DNA of 64,000 bases from Marisalimonas sp016777705 (GTDB taxonomy: Bacteria > Pseudomonadota > Alphaproteobacteria > Puniceispirillales > Marisalimonadaceae). Numbering within the stretch: the stretch's first letter is position 1; each line of letters opens with the position of its first letter. Positions 44,810-53,679 of this stretch are shown in pieces. Both the position numbers and the translations under genes were made by a program. The notes beneath the pieces were generated by a model. The model saw nothing but the letters and a program-made list of their open reading frames with translations, was not told the origin of the DNA and made no database searches. The stretch lies in assembly GCF_047717795.1 (NCBI RefSeq), contig NZ_CP159808.1, positions 930,001-994,000 of the forward strand, written 5' to 3'.

Positions 44810-46030
44810 ATGGACACTTTTGTTTTAGGTATAACTCTTTTTACAATGATTGTATTATCACTTGTTACAGTAATAGTTTTTGCAAGAAGCAAACTTGTTT
44901 CAACTGGTGATGTCAATATTACTATAAATGGAGAAAAAACCGTAACAGTTCCAGCTGGAGGAAAACTTTTACAAACACTTGCCGCTGAAAAGCTTTTTGT
45001 TCCTTCTGCTTGTGGTGGTGGTGGAACATGTGCTCAATGTAGGGTTAAAATTCATTCTGGTGGTGGGGCTATACTTCCTACCGAACAAGGTCATATTAAT
45101 AAAAGGGAAGCATCTTGCGGTGATAGATTATCTTGTCAGGTTGCTGTTAAACAAGATATGGAAATTGAGGTACCTGAAGAAGTTTTTGGTGTTAAAAAAT
45201 GGAGATGTAAGGTTCGAAGTAATGACAACGTTGCAACTTTTATTAAAGAATTAATACTTGAATTACCTGAAGGTGAAGATGTGAATTTTCGTGCAGGTGG
45301 TTATATACAAATAGAAGCTCCTAAATATTCTTTATCTTATAAAGATTACGAAGTAGGTAAAGAATACCACGAAGATTGGGATAGGTTTAAAATTTGGGAC
45401 TTTAACGCTGAAAGTGATGAACCCATTGAAAGAGCTTATTCTATGGCTAATTGTCCAGCTGAAAAAGGTATAGTTATGTTGAATGTTCGAATAGCTTCTC
45501 CTCCTCCAGGTTCAATAGGAATTCCAGCAGGTAAAATGTCCTCTTATATATTTAACTTAAAAAAAGGTGATGAAGTTGTTATTTCAGGTCCTTTTGGTGA
45601 ATTTTACGCTAGGGATACAGATAAAGAAATGGTTTTTATAGGTGGTGGAGCAGGCATGGCTCCTATGAGAAGTCATCTTTTCGATCAGTTTAATAGAATT
45701 AAAACAGATCGTAAAGTTACGTTCTGGTATGGTGCAAGATCTAAAAAAGAAATGTTTTATGTTGAAGATTTTGATAAGTTAGCAGCTGAAAATAAAAATT
45801 TTACGTGGCATGTTGGTTTGTCTGACGCTATGCCGGAAGATAATTGGAACGGTCACAAAGGGTTTATCCATAATATACTTTTTGAGCAATATTTAAAAGA
45901 TCATCCAGCTCCTGAGGATTGTGAATATTACATGTGTGGTCCACCTATGATGAACCAATCTGTTATAAACATGTTATTGGATCTTGGAGTTGATAAAGAA
46001 GATATCATGCTTGATGACTTTGGTGGATAG
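44810..46030 (+). CDS. nqrF: Na+-translocating NADH-quinone reductase subunit F
   Basis: NADH-oxidising subunit, 406 residues. An N-terminal membrane anchor (residues 4-25) is followed by a [2Fe-2S] domain with PSACGGGGTCAQC and the fourth ligand in RLSCQV. The ferredoxin-reductase-like FAD domain has ERAYSMAN (RxYS motif). The NADH domain has FIGGGAGMAPMRSH and EYYMCGPPMMNQSV. The C-terminus DIMLDDFGG is the exact family ending. All cofactor ligands are intact. Confidence 0.98.
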   Translation: MDTFVLGITLFTMIVLSLVTVIVFARSKLVSTGDVNITINGEKTVTVPAGGKLLQTLAAEKLFVPSACGGGGTCAQCRVKIHSGGGAILPTEQGHINKREASCGDRLSCQVAVKQDMEIEVPEEVFGVKKWRCKVRSNDNVATFIKELILELPEGEDVNFRAGGYIQIEAPKYSLSYKDYEVGKEYHEDWDRFKIWDFNAESDEPIERAYSMANCPAEKGIVMLNVRIASPPPGSIGIPAGKMSSYIFNLKKGDEVVISGPFGEFYARDTDKEMVFIGGGAGMAPMRSHLFDQFNRIKTDRKVTFWYGARSKKEMFYVEDFDKLAAENKNFTWHVGLSDAMPEDNWNGHKGFIHNILFEQYLKDHPAPEDCEYYMCGPPMMNQSVINMLLDLGVDKEDIMLDDFGG

Positions 46031-46164
46031 TTTATTAAGTTCAAAACATTCATATTAATAAATTATTTTTGTTTTACTTTATATTTCTATATGCATAATA
46101 ATAAATATTACAGTTTTAGTTGTTTTTAAGCTTATTTATGAAAGTTTTGAGTAGATAAATTCAT

Positions 46165-47853
46165 ATGGAAATTTTTATTTTTATATTTCCCTTATTAAGC
46201 TTGTTATTTTCATTATTACCATTTTCTAGTAATTATTTAAATATTCCATTTATTGTAAATTGCTTTTGTATGATTTTTTCTTTTTGCTTAAGTGTTTATC
46301 TTTTTATTAAATTATTTCAATTAAACAATGATATTCCATTATATTTTTACCCCTTGATTCAATTTAATAAAAATTTTGTATTATGGTCATTAAGGTTAGA
46401 TATATATGTGTCAACATTTTTATCGATTGTAACATTTGTGTCTTCGTTAGTAGCTATATACTCAATTAATTTTTTTAAAGACAGGTATTTTAATTTAAAG
46501 CTCATAAGAAATTTTTCTTTGTTAACAATAGGAATGTTAACCATAATTTCTTCAAACAACTTAATTCAATTTTTTATTGCGTGGCAAATAATTTTATTTT
46601 CTTTCTTTCTACTTGTTAATTATAATAAGGCGAATGATAGTTATGTTAACAGTAATAAGATTTTTTTACATAATCGTATTTCTGATTTAGCTTTTTTATT
46701 AAGTGTTTATCTTCTTTATACACTAAATAGTTCTATTTATTTTGAAATTATTTTTGAAAATAATAACTTTATTAACAATAATATTTTATTCTGGGGTGTT
46801 TCTATAAGTAGGGCTGAATTAGCTGTGTCCCTTTTATTTTTTTCATGTTTATTAAGATTTAGACAATTTTTTATCTCTAATTGTTTATATGACGTTAAAA
46901 ATTTAAATATACCTACACTTACCTTGATTATTTGTTCTGCATTACTTCCATTAATTATTTTTTATACGTTCAGATTTTTTCCTTTAATTGCTTTCACTCC
47001 TAATTTCTTGAATACAATGATTCCTTTAAGCTTTTGTTTAATATTCATTTTTATTTATTTATCATTTAATACAACAAATATTAAATCTGTAATATCTTAC
47101 TTAGCTTTTTCTCAAGTATCTATAATATTTTATATATTTTGTCTAAAAGAATATCATGCTGCAATCTTTTATTTTATTACATTTTCTATGTCCATAACAA
47201 TGCTTTATTTGTGTTTAGGCTATGTTATGTCAAAGCTGAATAATGTTTCTAATGTTAAAGTCATGGGTGGTATTGTCGTTAAAATGCCCGCTATGTTTTT
47301 ATTCACCTTAATAGCATTTTTTTCGACGTCTGGGGTTCCTTTTTTTTCAGGGTTTTATTCTCATGAAATCATTATTTCAACTTTATATTCTTCGGAGCAA
47401 GCTATTTTAGTTCCTTCTATGTTAATGGGTATGAGTGCTTCATTTTTGATTTCTTATGTTTTATTAAAAAATATAATATTGATCTTTTTAGGAAAGAATA
47501 AGGGTAATATTCATGAATTTAATAAAATCAATGAAAACTCATCTACAAACAAACTCATATTTTTTTGTTTGGGTTTATGTTTAGTTTTTGCTGGCTGGTT
47601 AACAAAAAACTTATTTGACGGTATAAATGCAGAACATTTATGGAATTCATTAATATATAATGATATTGATCTTTCTACTAATTCTATTTTAAATTTGTCT
47701 GATAAAGTTAAATATTTTTTAACGTTTTTCAGTTTTTTAGGAATGTTTTTGGCTGTTGTAAATTATTTAATGATGCCATTTATATTGAATAATTATAGAC
47801 TAAAATACTATAGAATGTTTATTTTATATAACAAATATTTTCTTCGTTTTTAA
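46165..47853 (+). CDS. Diverged NuoL-like membrane protein lacking proton-channel residues
   Basis: A 562-residue protein with about 14 membrane helices, homologous to complex I subunit NuoL. LDIYVSTFLSIVTFVSSLVAIYSINFF, HNRISDLAFLLSVYLLY, NIKSVISYLAFSQVS and YHAAIFYFITFSM align with NuoL blocks. The residues that pump protons are changed: the Glu of W-E-G-V-G in helix 5 is Gln (AWQII), the helix 7 Lys is Arg (LLRFRQF), the helix 8 His is lost, and the helix 12 Lys is replaced (SMSITMLYL). The protein ends at the NKYYFDELY-like point, so NuoL's lateral helix and last helix are missing. It lies between nqrF and birA, with no other nuo gene present. It is a fossil or a repurposed subunit. Confidence 0.75.
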   Translation: MEIFIFIFPLLSLLFSLLPFSSNYLNIPFIVNCFCMIFSFCLSVYLFIKLFQLNNDIPLYFYPLIQFNKNFVLWSLRLDIYVSTFLSIVTFVSSLVAIYSINFFKDRYFNLKLIRNFSLLTIGMLTIISSNNLIQFFIAWQIILFSFFLLVNYNKANDSYVNSNKIFLHNRISDLAFLLSVYLLYTLNSSIYFEIIFENNNFINNNILFWGVSISRAELAVSLLFFSCLLRFRQFFISNCLYDVKNLNIPTLTLIICSALLPLIIFYTFRFFPLIAFTPNFLNTMIPLSFCLIFIFIYLSFNTTNIKSVISYLAFSQVSIIFYIFCLKEYHAAIFYFITFSMSITMLYLCLGYVMSKLNNVSNVKVMGGIVVKMPAMFLFTLIAFFSTSGVPFFSGFYSHEIIISTLYSSEQAILVPSMLMGMSASFLISYVLLKNIILIFLGKNKGNIHEFNKINENSSTNKLIFFCLGLCLVFAGWLTKNLFDGINAEHLWNSLIYNDIDLSTNSILNLSDKVKYFLTFFSFLGMFLAVVNYLMMPFILNNYRLKYYRMFILYNKYFLRF

Positions 47854-47889
47854 ATGTGTTAAATCTATTTTTAAATCACAGGATTTATT

Positions 47890-48615
47890 TTGTTAAATAT
47901 TAACTTAAACATATTAAATGTTTGTACTAGCACAAATGATATTGCTTTCAATGCTGCTTTAAATGGTGAAGTTGAGGGAACCTCTTATTTAGCTCATACA
48001 CAAACAGAAGGAAGAGGAAGAAATCAAAATAAATGGACTTCTTCAAAAGGAAATTTATTCTTATCAACAATTATTAAGCCAAAAAGTGATAAATCTTTGT
48101 GGCATCAATTATCAGTGATAGTTGGTTTTTCAATAGTTCAAGTATTAGTTGACTTAGGAGTAAATAGTAATTTAATTGATCTAAAGTGGCCAAATGATGT
48201 ATTAGTAGACAAGAAGAAAATTTCTGGTGTTTTGTTAGAGTCTTCTGACAATTTTATAATAGTTGGTATAGGCTTAAATATTTTAAAAACTCCTATTCTT
48301 GAAACAAAGTGGGCTACTACAAAGTTAAATGATCATTTAAAAGGTTCCATTAATATTAAAAATATAGGCTTAAAAATATTGAACAAAGTATTTTATAATT
48401 ATTATTCTTGGGAAAAATTTGGTTTTGTCTTCTTTAAAGAAGACATTAATAAAAAGATGTTCAATATAAATAAAAATATAATTATAAATGTTAATTCAAA
48501 ATCCAATCTTTTAAATGGTGTTTTTTTAGGTATAGGAGACAGTGGTGGTATTAAAGTAAAAACTAATTCAAAAATTACAGAATATTTATCTGTTGAGAAT
48601 TTTACTTTTGTTTAG
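47890..48615 (+). CDS. birA: Biotin-[acetyl-CoA-carboxylase] ligase
   Basis: Attaches biotin to the carboxyl carrier protein. The 241-residue product has only the catalytic domain, with no N-terminal helix-turn-helix, so it is an enzyme and not a repressor. The biotinyl-AMP loop is EGRGRNQNKWTSSKGNL (GRGR motif), followed by LKWPNDVLVDKKKISGVLLE and VGIGLNI, then a short C-terminal SH3-like domain. The start is TTG. In alphaproteobacteria this gene directly follows nuoN; here it follows the NuoL-like relic. Confidence 0.95.
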   Translation: MLNINLNILNVCTSTNDIAFNAALNGEVEGTSYLAHTQTEGRGRNQNKWTSSKGNLFLSTIIKPKSDKSLWHQLSVIVGFSIVQVLVDLGVNSNLIDLKWPNDVLVDKKKISGVLLESSDNFIIVGIGLNILKTPILETKWATTKLNDHLKGSINIKNIGLKILNKVFYNYYSWEKFGFVFFKEDINKKMFNINKNIIINVNSKSNLLNGVFLGIGDSGGIKVKTNSKITEYLSVENFTFV

Positions 48616-48627
48616 ATTGGTCTTGAA

Positions 48628-49431
48628 ATGATTTTAGTTGTTGATTGTGGTAATACTAATACTGTTTTTGCTTTATACTCTTATGATAAAAGTATTAAGA
48701 AAATAGCTTGTTGGAGAATACATAACAATTCTAAGAGAACAGCTGACAGTTATTATCCTTGGCTTTCACAAATGTTAACATTATCTGATGTTAAAATTAA
48801 TGATATTACTGGAATTTGCATTGCATCTGTGGTTAATGAAACTCTTTTTAACATTAAAATGTTTATCAAAAAATATTTCAAAATTAACCCATTGGTAATT
48901 GATAATGATATTTTAGGGTTAGGCTTAAAAGTAAACATTGATAACCCTGAAGAAGCAGGTGCTGACCGTTTGGTTAACTCATTTGCTATAAAATGTCTTA
49001 ATTTATCTCCAGCTATAGTAATTGATTTTGGAACGGCCACAACTTTTGATTTGGTTGGGATTGATGGTAGTTATAATGGCGGCATTATAGCTCCGGGTGT
49101 TAATTTATCACTAGAAGCATTGTACTTGGCTGCTGCTAGGTTACCTAGAGTTGCCTTAAAACCTTTGTCTAATAAAAAGTCAATTATTGGAAAAAATACT
49201 GTCAATGCAATGGAATCAGGTATTTATTGGGGTTATGTATCGATGATTGAAGGTCTTATAAATAAAATTAAAATTTTAGATGAATACAAAAACTATAAAG
49301 TTATAGCAACTGGTGGTTTGAGTGATCTATTTAAAAAATCATTGTGTTGTATTGATCATATTGAAGAAGATTTAACCTTAATTGGCTTAGTTAATTTATA
49401 TTTACATAATTTCAATAATTTAAAAAAATAA
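48628..49431 (+). CDS. coaX: Type III pantothenate kinase
   Basis: Phosphorylates pantothenate in CoA synthesis. The ASKHA-fold protein of 267 residues shows the phosphate-1 loop VVDCGNTNTVFAL at the N-terminus, EEAGADRLVNSFA with the catalytic Asp, VIDFGTATTFDLVG (phosphate-2), GGIIAPGVNLSLEAL and VIATGGLSDLF (adenosine motif). Twelve bases after birA and 16 before rnj, in the conserved birA-coaX-rnj unit. Confidence 0.97.
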   Translation: MILVVDCGNTNTVFALYSYDKSIKKIACWRIHNNSKRTADSYYPWLSQMLTLSDVKINDITGICIASVVNETLFNIKMFIKKYFKINPLVIDNDILGLGLKVNIDNPEEAGADRLVNSFAIKCLNLSPAIVIDFGTATTFDLVGIDGSYNGGIIAPGVNLSLEALYLAAARLPRVALKPLSNKKSIIGKNTVNAMESGIYWGYVSMIEGLINKIKILDEYKNYKVIATGGLSDLFKKSLCCIDHIEEDLTLIGLVNLYLHNFNNLKK

Positions 49432-49447
49432 GATAAAAGGGTTTTAA

Positions 49448-51106
49448 ATGAGTTGGGTTAATTCAGATTTGTTATTTCTACCTGTTGGTGGCTCTGAGGA
49501 AATTGGAATGAATGCAAATTTGTATCATTATCAAGATAAATGGATTTTAGTTGATTTAGGAATATCATTTCCTGATGAAACTGATTTAGGTATTGATGTG
49601 TTACTGCCTGATTTTGATTTTATTCAGTCTTTAGGTGATAAGTTTTTAGGTATTTTGTTAACTCATGGTCATGAAGACCATATAGGAGCAATACCTTATT
49701 TTGCTGATAAAATTAATTGCCCCATATGGGGAACTGCTTTTACAATTGCTTTACTTAAGAGAAAATTAAAAGAAAGTAATAATAATAATACAAAACTAGT
49801 TCTGAATGTCCTTTCTATAGGTGAAAAGCTAAAACTAGGTGATTTTATCATTAACACTATTCAAACCTCTCATTCAATTCCAGACCCAGTATCATTTTTA
49901 ATATCAACTAAAGAAGGAAATATTTTTCATTCAGGTGATTGGAAATTAGAACAAGCGAAAAATTTAAATGAAAATTTTGATTTTGATACTTATCGTTCAT
50001 TAGGGAATAATGGTATTTTAGCAATGATTTGTGATTCAACCAATTCTTTAGTTAAAGGAAAAACGCCCTCCGAAGATTTTGCTTATGAAGGTTTGTACAA
50101 AGTAGTTAAAGATAAACAAGGCGCTGTCCTTATTACATGCTTTTCTTCAAATATTAGTAGAGTTAAATCGATTTTAGATATAGCTCTAAAGACAGATCGT
50201 TCAATTTTAGTCATAGGCAGATCTTTACTTAGAGCTATAGACGCTGCTAAAGAGGTTGGTTACTTAAAACATGTTCCAGATTTTTTGAATTTAAAAGATT
50301 TTAACGTGATTTCTCGGTCTAATGTTCTAGTAATTGCTACTGGTTCTCAAGGTGAACCAAATTCAGCATTGTCAAGAATCTCTAGAAATGCTGACAAATT
50401 TGTCAATTTAATAAAAGGGGATACTATAATTTTTTCAAGTAGAAAAATTCCTGGCAACGAGAATGCTATATTAAAGGTACAGAATAGATTTCTTGATAAC
50501 AGCGTAGAATTAATTACAGATGAAGATGCAGATATCCATGTATCTGGTCATCCATCTCGAGATGAGTTAATAGAAATGTATTCTTTTATAAAGCCTAAAA
50601 TTTCAATACCTGTTCATGGCACAAGAGAACATATTGAAGCACATGCTAAATTAGCTAATGATTGTCAAGTTCCTAACGTAATTAAACCAAAAAATGGAGA
50701 TATTATAAAATTAAATAGTTTATCTCCGACCGTTTTAGATACAAAAAAATTCACAACAAATGTTTTTGATGGTGGTGATATAGTGCCTATTGACAATGAT
50801 AGGTTTGTGTCCAGAAGACATACACTATGGAATGGCTTTGTTCATATCTCAATAGTAATTGATATGGATGGATACATAATTTCACCTCCACAAATAACAC
50901 AGAGAGGAGTGTCTGATAGAAATAACATGGAAGATTTTTTATTAGACTGTTCTTTAAAAATTGAAACTATTTTTAATAAAGATAATTTTCAAAACAAAGA
51001 TTCTGATGAGGAAATTTGTGATTATATCAAAAAAAATATTAGAAAAGATTTTAAGGCATTATTTCAAAAAAGACCTTCAATGAGTGTGCATTTAATTAGG
51101 GTTTAA
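49448..51106 (+). CDS. rnj: Ribonuclease J
   Basis: A metallo-beta-lactamase RNase with 5'-exo and endonuclease activity in mRNA decay and RNA maturation. The 552-residue protein has PVGGSEEIGMNANLY, VDLGISFPDE, the zinc motif LTHGHEDHIGA, SHSIPDPVSF, FHSGDWKLEQ, the beta-CASP domain with ATGSQGEPNSAL, HVSGHPSRDEL and PVHGTREHIEAHA, and a C-terminal domain. AAAAGGG precedes the ATG. DUF1467 follows after nine bases. Confidence 0.97.
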   Translation: MSWVNSDLLFLPVGGSEEIGMNANLYHYQDKWILVDLGISFPDETDLGIDVLLPDFDFIQSLGDKFLGILLTHGHEDHIGAIPYFADKINCPIWGTAFTIALLKRKLKESNNNNTKLVLNVLSIGEKLKLGDFIINTIQTSHSIPDPVSFLISTKEGNIFHSGDWKLEQAKNLNENFDFDTYRSLGNNGILAMICDSTNSLVKGKTPSEDFAYEGLYKVVKDKQGAVLITCFSSNISRVKSILDIALKTDRSILVIGRSLLRAIDAAKEVGYLKHVPDFLNLKDFNVISRSNVLVIATGSQGEPNSALSRISRNADKFVNLIKGDTIIFSSRKIPGNENAILKVQNRFLDNSVELITDEDADIHVSGHPSRDELIEMYSFIKPKISIPVHGTREHIEAHAKLANDCQVPNVIKPKNGDIIKLNSLSPTVLDTKKFTTNVFDGGDIVPIDNDRFVSRRHTLWNGFVHISIVIDMDGYIISPPQITQRGVSDRNNMEDFLLDCSLKIETIFNKDNFQNKDSDEEICDYIKKNIRKDFKALFQKRPSMSVHLIRV

Positions 51107-51115
51107 GGAGATTAA

Positions 51116-51358
51116 ATGAGCTTAGTATCAATTTTTTTAGTATACTTAATGGTGTGGATGATTGTATTTTTCATGTCTTTACCAATAGGAATAAATGTTT
51201 CTAGAAATTTAGAATTAGGTAACGCAAATTCAGCTCCAACCAAGACACATTTAAAACTTAAAGTGTTACTTTGTACTATAGTTTCATTATTTCCAACATA
51301 CTTAATATATTGGTTAGTTAAAACTGAATATTTATTTCTTATCATTCAAAAGTTTTAA
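51116..51358 (+). CDS. DUF1467 family small membrane protein
   Basis: An 80-residue protein with two membrane helices (about 5-25 and 50-70), joined by a polar loop. The N-terminal pattern SIFLVYLMVWMIVFFMSLPIGI matches DUF1467, which in alphaproteobacteria sits directly after rnj; its function is unknown. A strong AGGAG ribosome site is five bases before the ATG, overlapping the end of rnj. The expected next gene, proS, is absent. Confidence 0.85.
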   Translation: MSLVSIFLVYLMVWMIVFFMSLPIGINVSRNLELGNANSAPTKTHLKLKVLLCTIVSLFPTYLIYWLVKTEYLFLIIQKF

Positions 51359-51460
51359 TTGTAGCTACTCTTAAACTTTGTTTTTAATTTTGAAATTGAA
51401 TTTTCTAACTTTCTAAGGTAATTAATTAATATAATCTTTTCTAGCCATGGTTTTATTAAT

Positions 51461-51889
51461 ATGAATAAAATAATATTTTTAGCTTCTGATCATGGTGGAT
51501 TTTCTCTAAAAGAAACTATAAAAAAATACTTGATTATAAATAAGATAAAAATTGAGGATTTAGGTTGTTCTTCTCTAGATGCTGTAGATTATCCCGATTA
51601 CGCAAAATTGTTAGCAAGTAAAATAGAAAAAAATAATAATTCATTTGGGTTGTTGTTTTGTGGAACTGGAATAGGAATTTCTATGGCAGCAAATAGATTT
51701 TCCCATGTTAGAGCAGCTTTATGCACTTCAGTTGAAATGGCTTCAAAGAGCAGAAAACACAATGATGCAAATGTGTTAGCTTTAGGTGGCAGAATTTTAA
51801 CAGAAGAATTATCAAAAGAGATTGTTTTCGAATTTTTAAATACTAAATTTGAAGAGGGAAGACATTTATTAAGAGTAAAAAAAATTTAA
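51461..51889 (+). CDS. rpiB: Ribose 5-phosphate isomerase B
   Basis: Interconverts ribose 5-phosphate and ribulose 5-phosphate. The 142-residue LacA/RpiB protein shows FLASDHGGFSLKETI, YPDYAKLLASKI, LLFCGTGIGISMAANR with the catalytic Cys, and RKHNDANVLALGGRI. It begins the unit that continues into glyA (27-base gap). TATAAT at 51430-51435 is a reasonable -10 element, but I see no convincing -35. Confidence 0.96.
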   Translation: MNKIIFLASDHGGFSLKETIKKYLIINKIKIEDLGCSSLDAVDYPDYAKLLASKIEKNNNSFGLLFCGTGIGISMAANRFSHVRAALCTSVEMASKSRKHNDANVLALGGRILTEELSKEIVFEFLNTKFEEGRHLLRVKKI

Positions 51890-51916
51890 ACAGAAAATAC
51901 AAGTAGGGAATTTAAA

Positions 51917-53188
51917 ATGTTTTATAAAGAAGGCTTTTTTAACAAGGATATAAATAATTATGATGCCAGTTTATCAGAAATGTTAGATAAGGAACTTTAT
52001 AGACAACAGAACCAAATTGAATTAATAGCATCTGAAAATATTGTATCCAAGGCTGTATTACAAGCTCAAGGATCTGTTCTTACAAATAAATATGCAGAAG
52101 GATACCCAGGAAAAAGATATTATGGTGGGTGTGAATTTGTTGATGAAGTTGAACAACTTGCAATAGATAGAGCAAAAAAATTATTTAATGCAAATTTTGT
52201 TAATGTTCAACCACACTCAGGTGCTCAAGCAAATCAAGCTGTTTTTCTGGGTATTTTAAAACCAGGTGACACAATTCTTGGCATGAGTTTAGCAGCAGGT
52301 GGCCATCTAACTCATGGTGCCAAACCTAATTTATCTGGAAAATGGTTTAACTCCATTCAATATGGTGTAAGAAAAGAAGATTCTCTTATAGATTTTGATG
52401 AAATTGAAAGATTATCTATTGAATATAAACCAAAATTAATAATTGCTGGTGGATCCGCATATTCAAGAATAATAGATTTCCAAAAATTCAGAGAAATTGC
52501 TAATAAAATAAATGCGTATTTGCTTGTTGATATGGCTCATTTTTCTGGTTTGGTTGCTGGTGGTGCTCATCCTAATCCGATTGAATTTGCAGATATAGTT
52601 ACTACAACAACTCATAAAACTCTTAGATCTGGTAGAGGTGGTATGATTTTAACAAACAATTCTGATTTAATGAAAAAAATTAATTCAGCTGTATTTCCTG
52701 GACTTCAAGGCGGCCCACTTATGCATGTCATTGCAGGAAAAGCTGCTGGTTTTGGTGAAGCTCTTTCAGGTGAATTTAAGGTTTATGCAAAAAACATTGT
52801 GCTTAACGCTCAATGTCTATCAACCACCTTAATTAAAAGAGGGTATAAAATAGTTTCTGGAGGAACAGATAATCATATAGTTCTTTTAAATTTACAAGAT
52901 AAAAATATAACAGGTGCATCTGCTGAAGTGGCTCTAGAAAACTCTGGTTTAACTTGTAATAAAAATGGTGTTCCTTTTGATCCACTTCCACCAACTATTA
53001 CTTCAGGCATTAGATTTGGTTCAGCAGCTGCTACTACAAGAGGTTTTAAAACAAACGAATTTAAGATGGTTGGAAACTTTATTGCTGACGTTTTAGATCA
53101 TTTTGATAATAATATTTCTAATTCAGAACAGGAAAAAATAATATCAGATAAAGTAAAAATTTTGTGTGATAAATTTCCAATTTATTAA
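51917..53188 (+). CDS. glyA: Serine hydroxymethyltransferase
   Basis: Interconverts serine and glycine with tetrahydrofolate, the main source of one-carbon units. The PLP enzyme of 423 residues shows QIELIASENIVSKAVLQAQGS, YAEGYPGKRYYGGCEFVD, VQPHSGAQANQAV, the lysine motif TTTTHKTLRSGRGG and FPGLQGGPLMHVIAGKA. AGTAGGGAA is the ribosome site. The rpiB-glyA-nrdR-rib order is usual in alphaproteobacteria. Confidence 0.98.
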   Translation: MFYKEGFFNKDINNYDASLSEMLDKELYRQQNQIELIASENIVSKAVLQAQGSVLTNKYAEGYPGKRYYGGCEFVDEVEQLAIDRAKKLFNANFVNVQPHSGAQANQAVFLGILKPGDTILGMSLAAGGHLTHGAKPNLSGKWFNSIQYGVRKEDSLIDFDEIERLSIEYKPKLIIAGGSAYSRIIDFQKFREIANKINAYLLVDMAHFSGLVAGGAHPNPIEFADIVTTTTHKTLRSGRGGMILTNNSDLMKKINSAVFPGLQGGPLMHVIAGKAAGFGEALSGEFKVYAKNIVLNAQCLSTTLIKRGYKIVSGGTDNHIVLLNLQDKNITGASAEVALENSGLTCNKNGVPFDPLPPTITSGIRFGSAAATTRGFKTNEFKMVGNFIADVLDHFDNNISNSEQEKIISDKVKILCDKFPIY

Positions 53189-53202
53189 TTTAGGAGATTA
53201 AA

Positions 53203-53655
53203 ATGAGATGTCCTTTTTGTGGTGAAGAAGATACTCAAGTAAAGGATTCAAGAGCTAGTGAAGATGGATCTACAATAAGGAGAAGAAGGCTCTGTTCTAG
53301 TTGTGGTTCAAGGTTTACAACCTTTGAAAGAATCCAACTGAGAGACTTGATTGTAATTAAAAGAAATGGCAAAAAAAATCCATTTGATAGAGATAAGTTA
53401 TCCAAATCTTTATTAATGGCTTTAAGAAAACGTCAAACTGATGATGACGCAATTGAAAGGGCTATAAATGGTATTGTAAGACAACTTGAGTCTAGAGGTG
53501 ATAATGATATTCACTCAAAATTAATTGGAGAATTAGTCATGAATGCTTTAGCTCAAATTGATAATGTTGCATATATTAGATATGCATCTGTTTACAGAAA
53601 TTTTAGAGAAGCAAGTGATTTTGGTAAATTTGTTGAAAAAGAAATTAAAGATTAA
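53203..53655 (+). CDS. nrdR: Transcriptional repressor NrdR
   Basis: Represses ribonucleotide reductase genes in response to dNTP levels. The 150-residue product has a zinc ribbon at the N-terminus (MRCPFCGEEDTQVKDSR...CSSCGSRFTTFERI) and an ATP-cone domain from about residue 47 (VIKRNGKKNPFDRDKL). A strong AGGAG site precedes the ATG. No NrdR box pair is recognisable near this gene, and no nrd genes are in the window. Confidence 0.98.
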   Translation: MRCPFCGEEDTQVKDSRASEDGSTIRRRRLCSSCGSRFTTFERIQLRDLIVIKRNGKKNPFDRDKLSKSLLMALRKRQTDDDAIERAINGIVRQLESRGDNDIHSKLIGELVMNALAQIDNVAYIRYASVYRNFREASDFGKFVEKEIKD

Positions 53656-53679
53656 ATTAGTTTAGAATGATATGTTACT

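Noticed and set aside
46165..47853. Reading the NuoL-like protein as DabB (inorganic carbon transport) or MrpA (Na+/H+ antiporter).
   Set aside because: No DabA-type gene and no mrpB-G genes are adjacent, and the channel residues these proteins share with NuoL are missing. The birA-coaX-rnj neighbourhood points to complex I ancestry.
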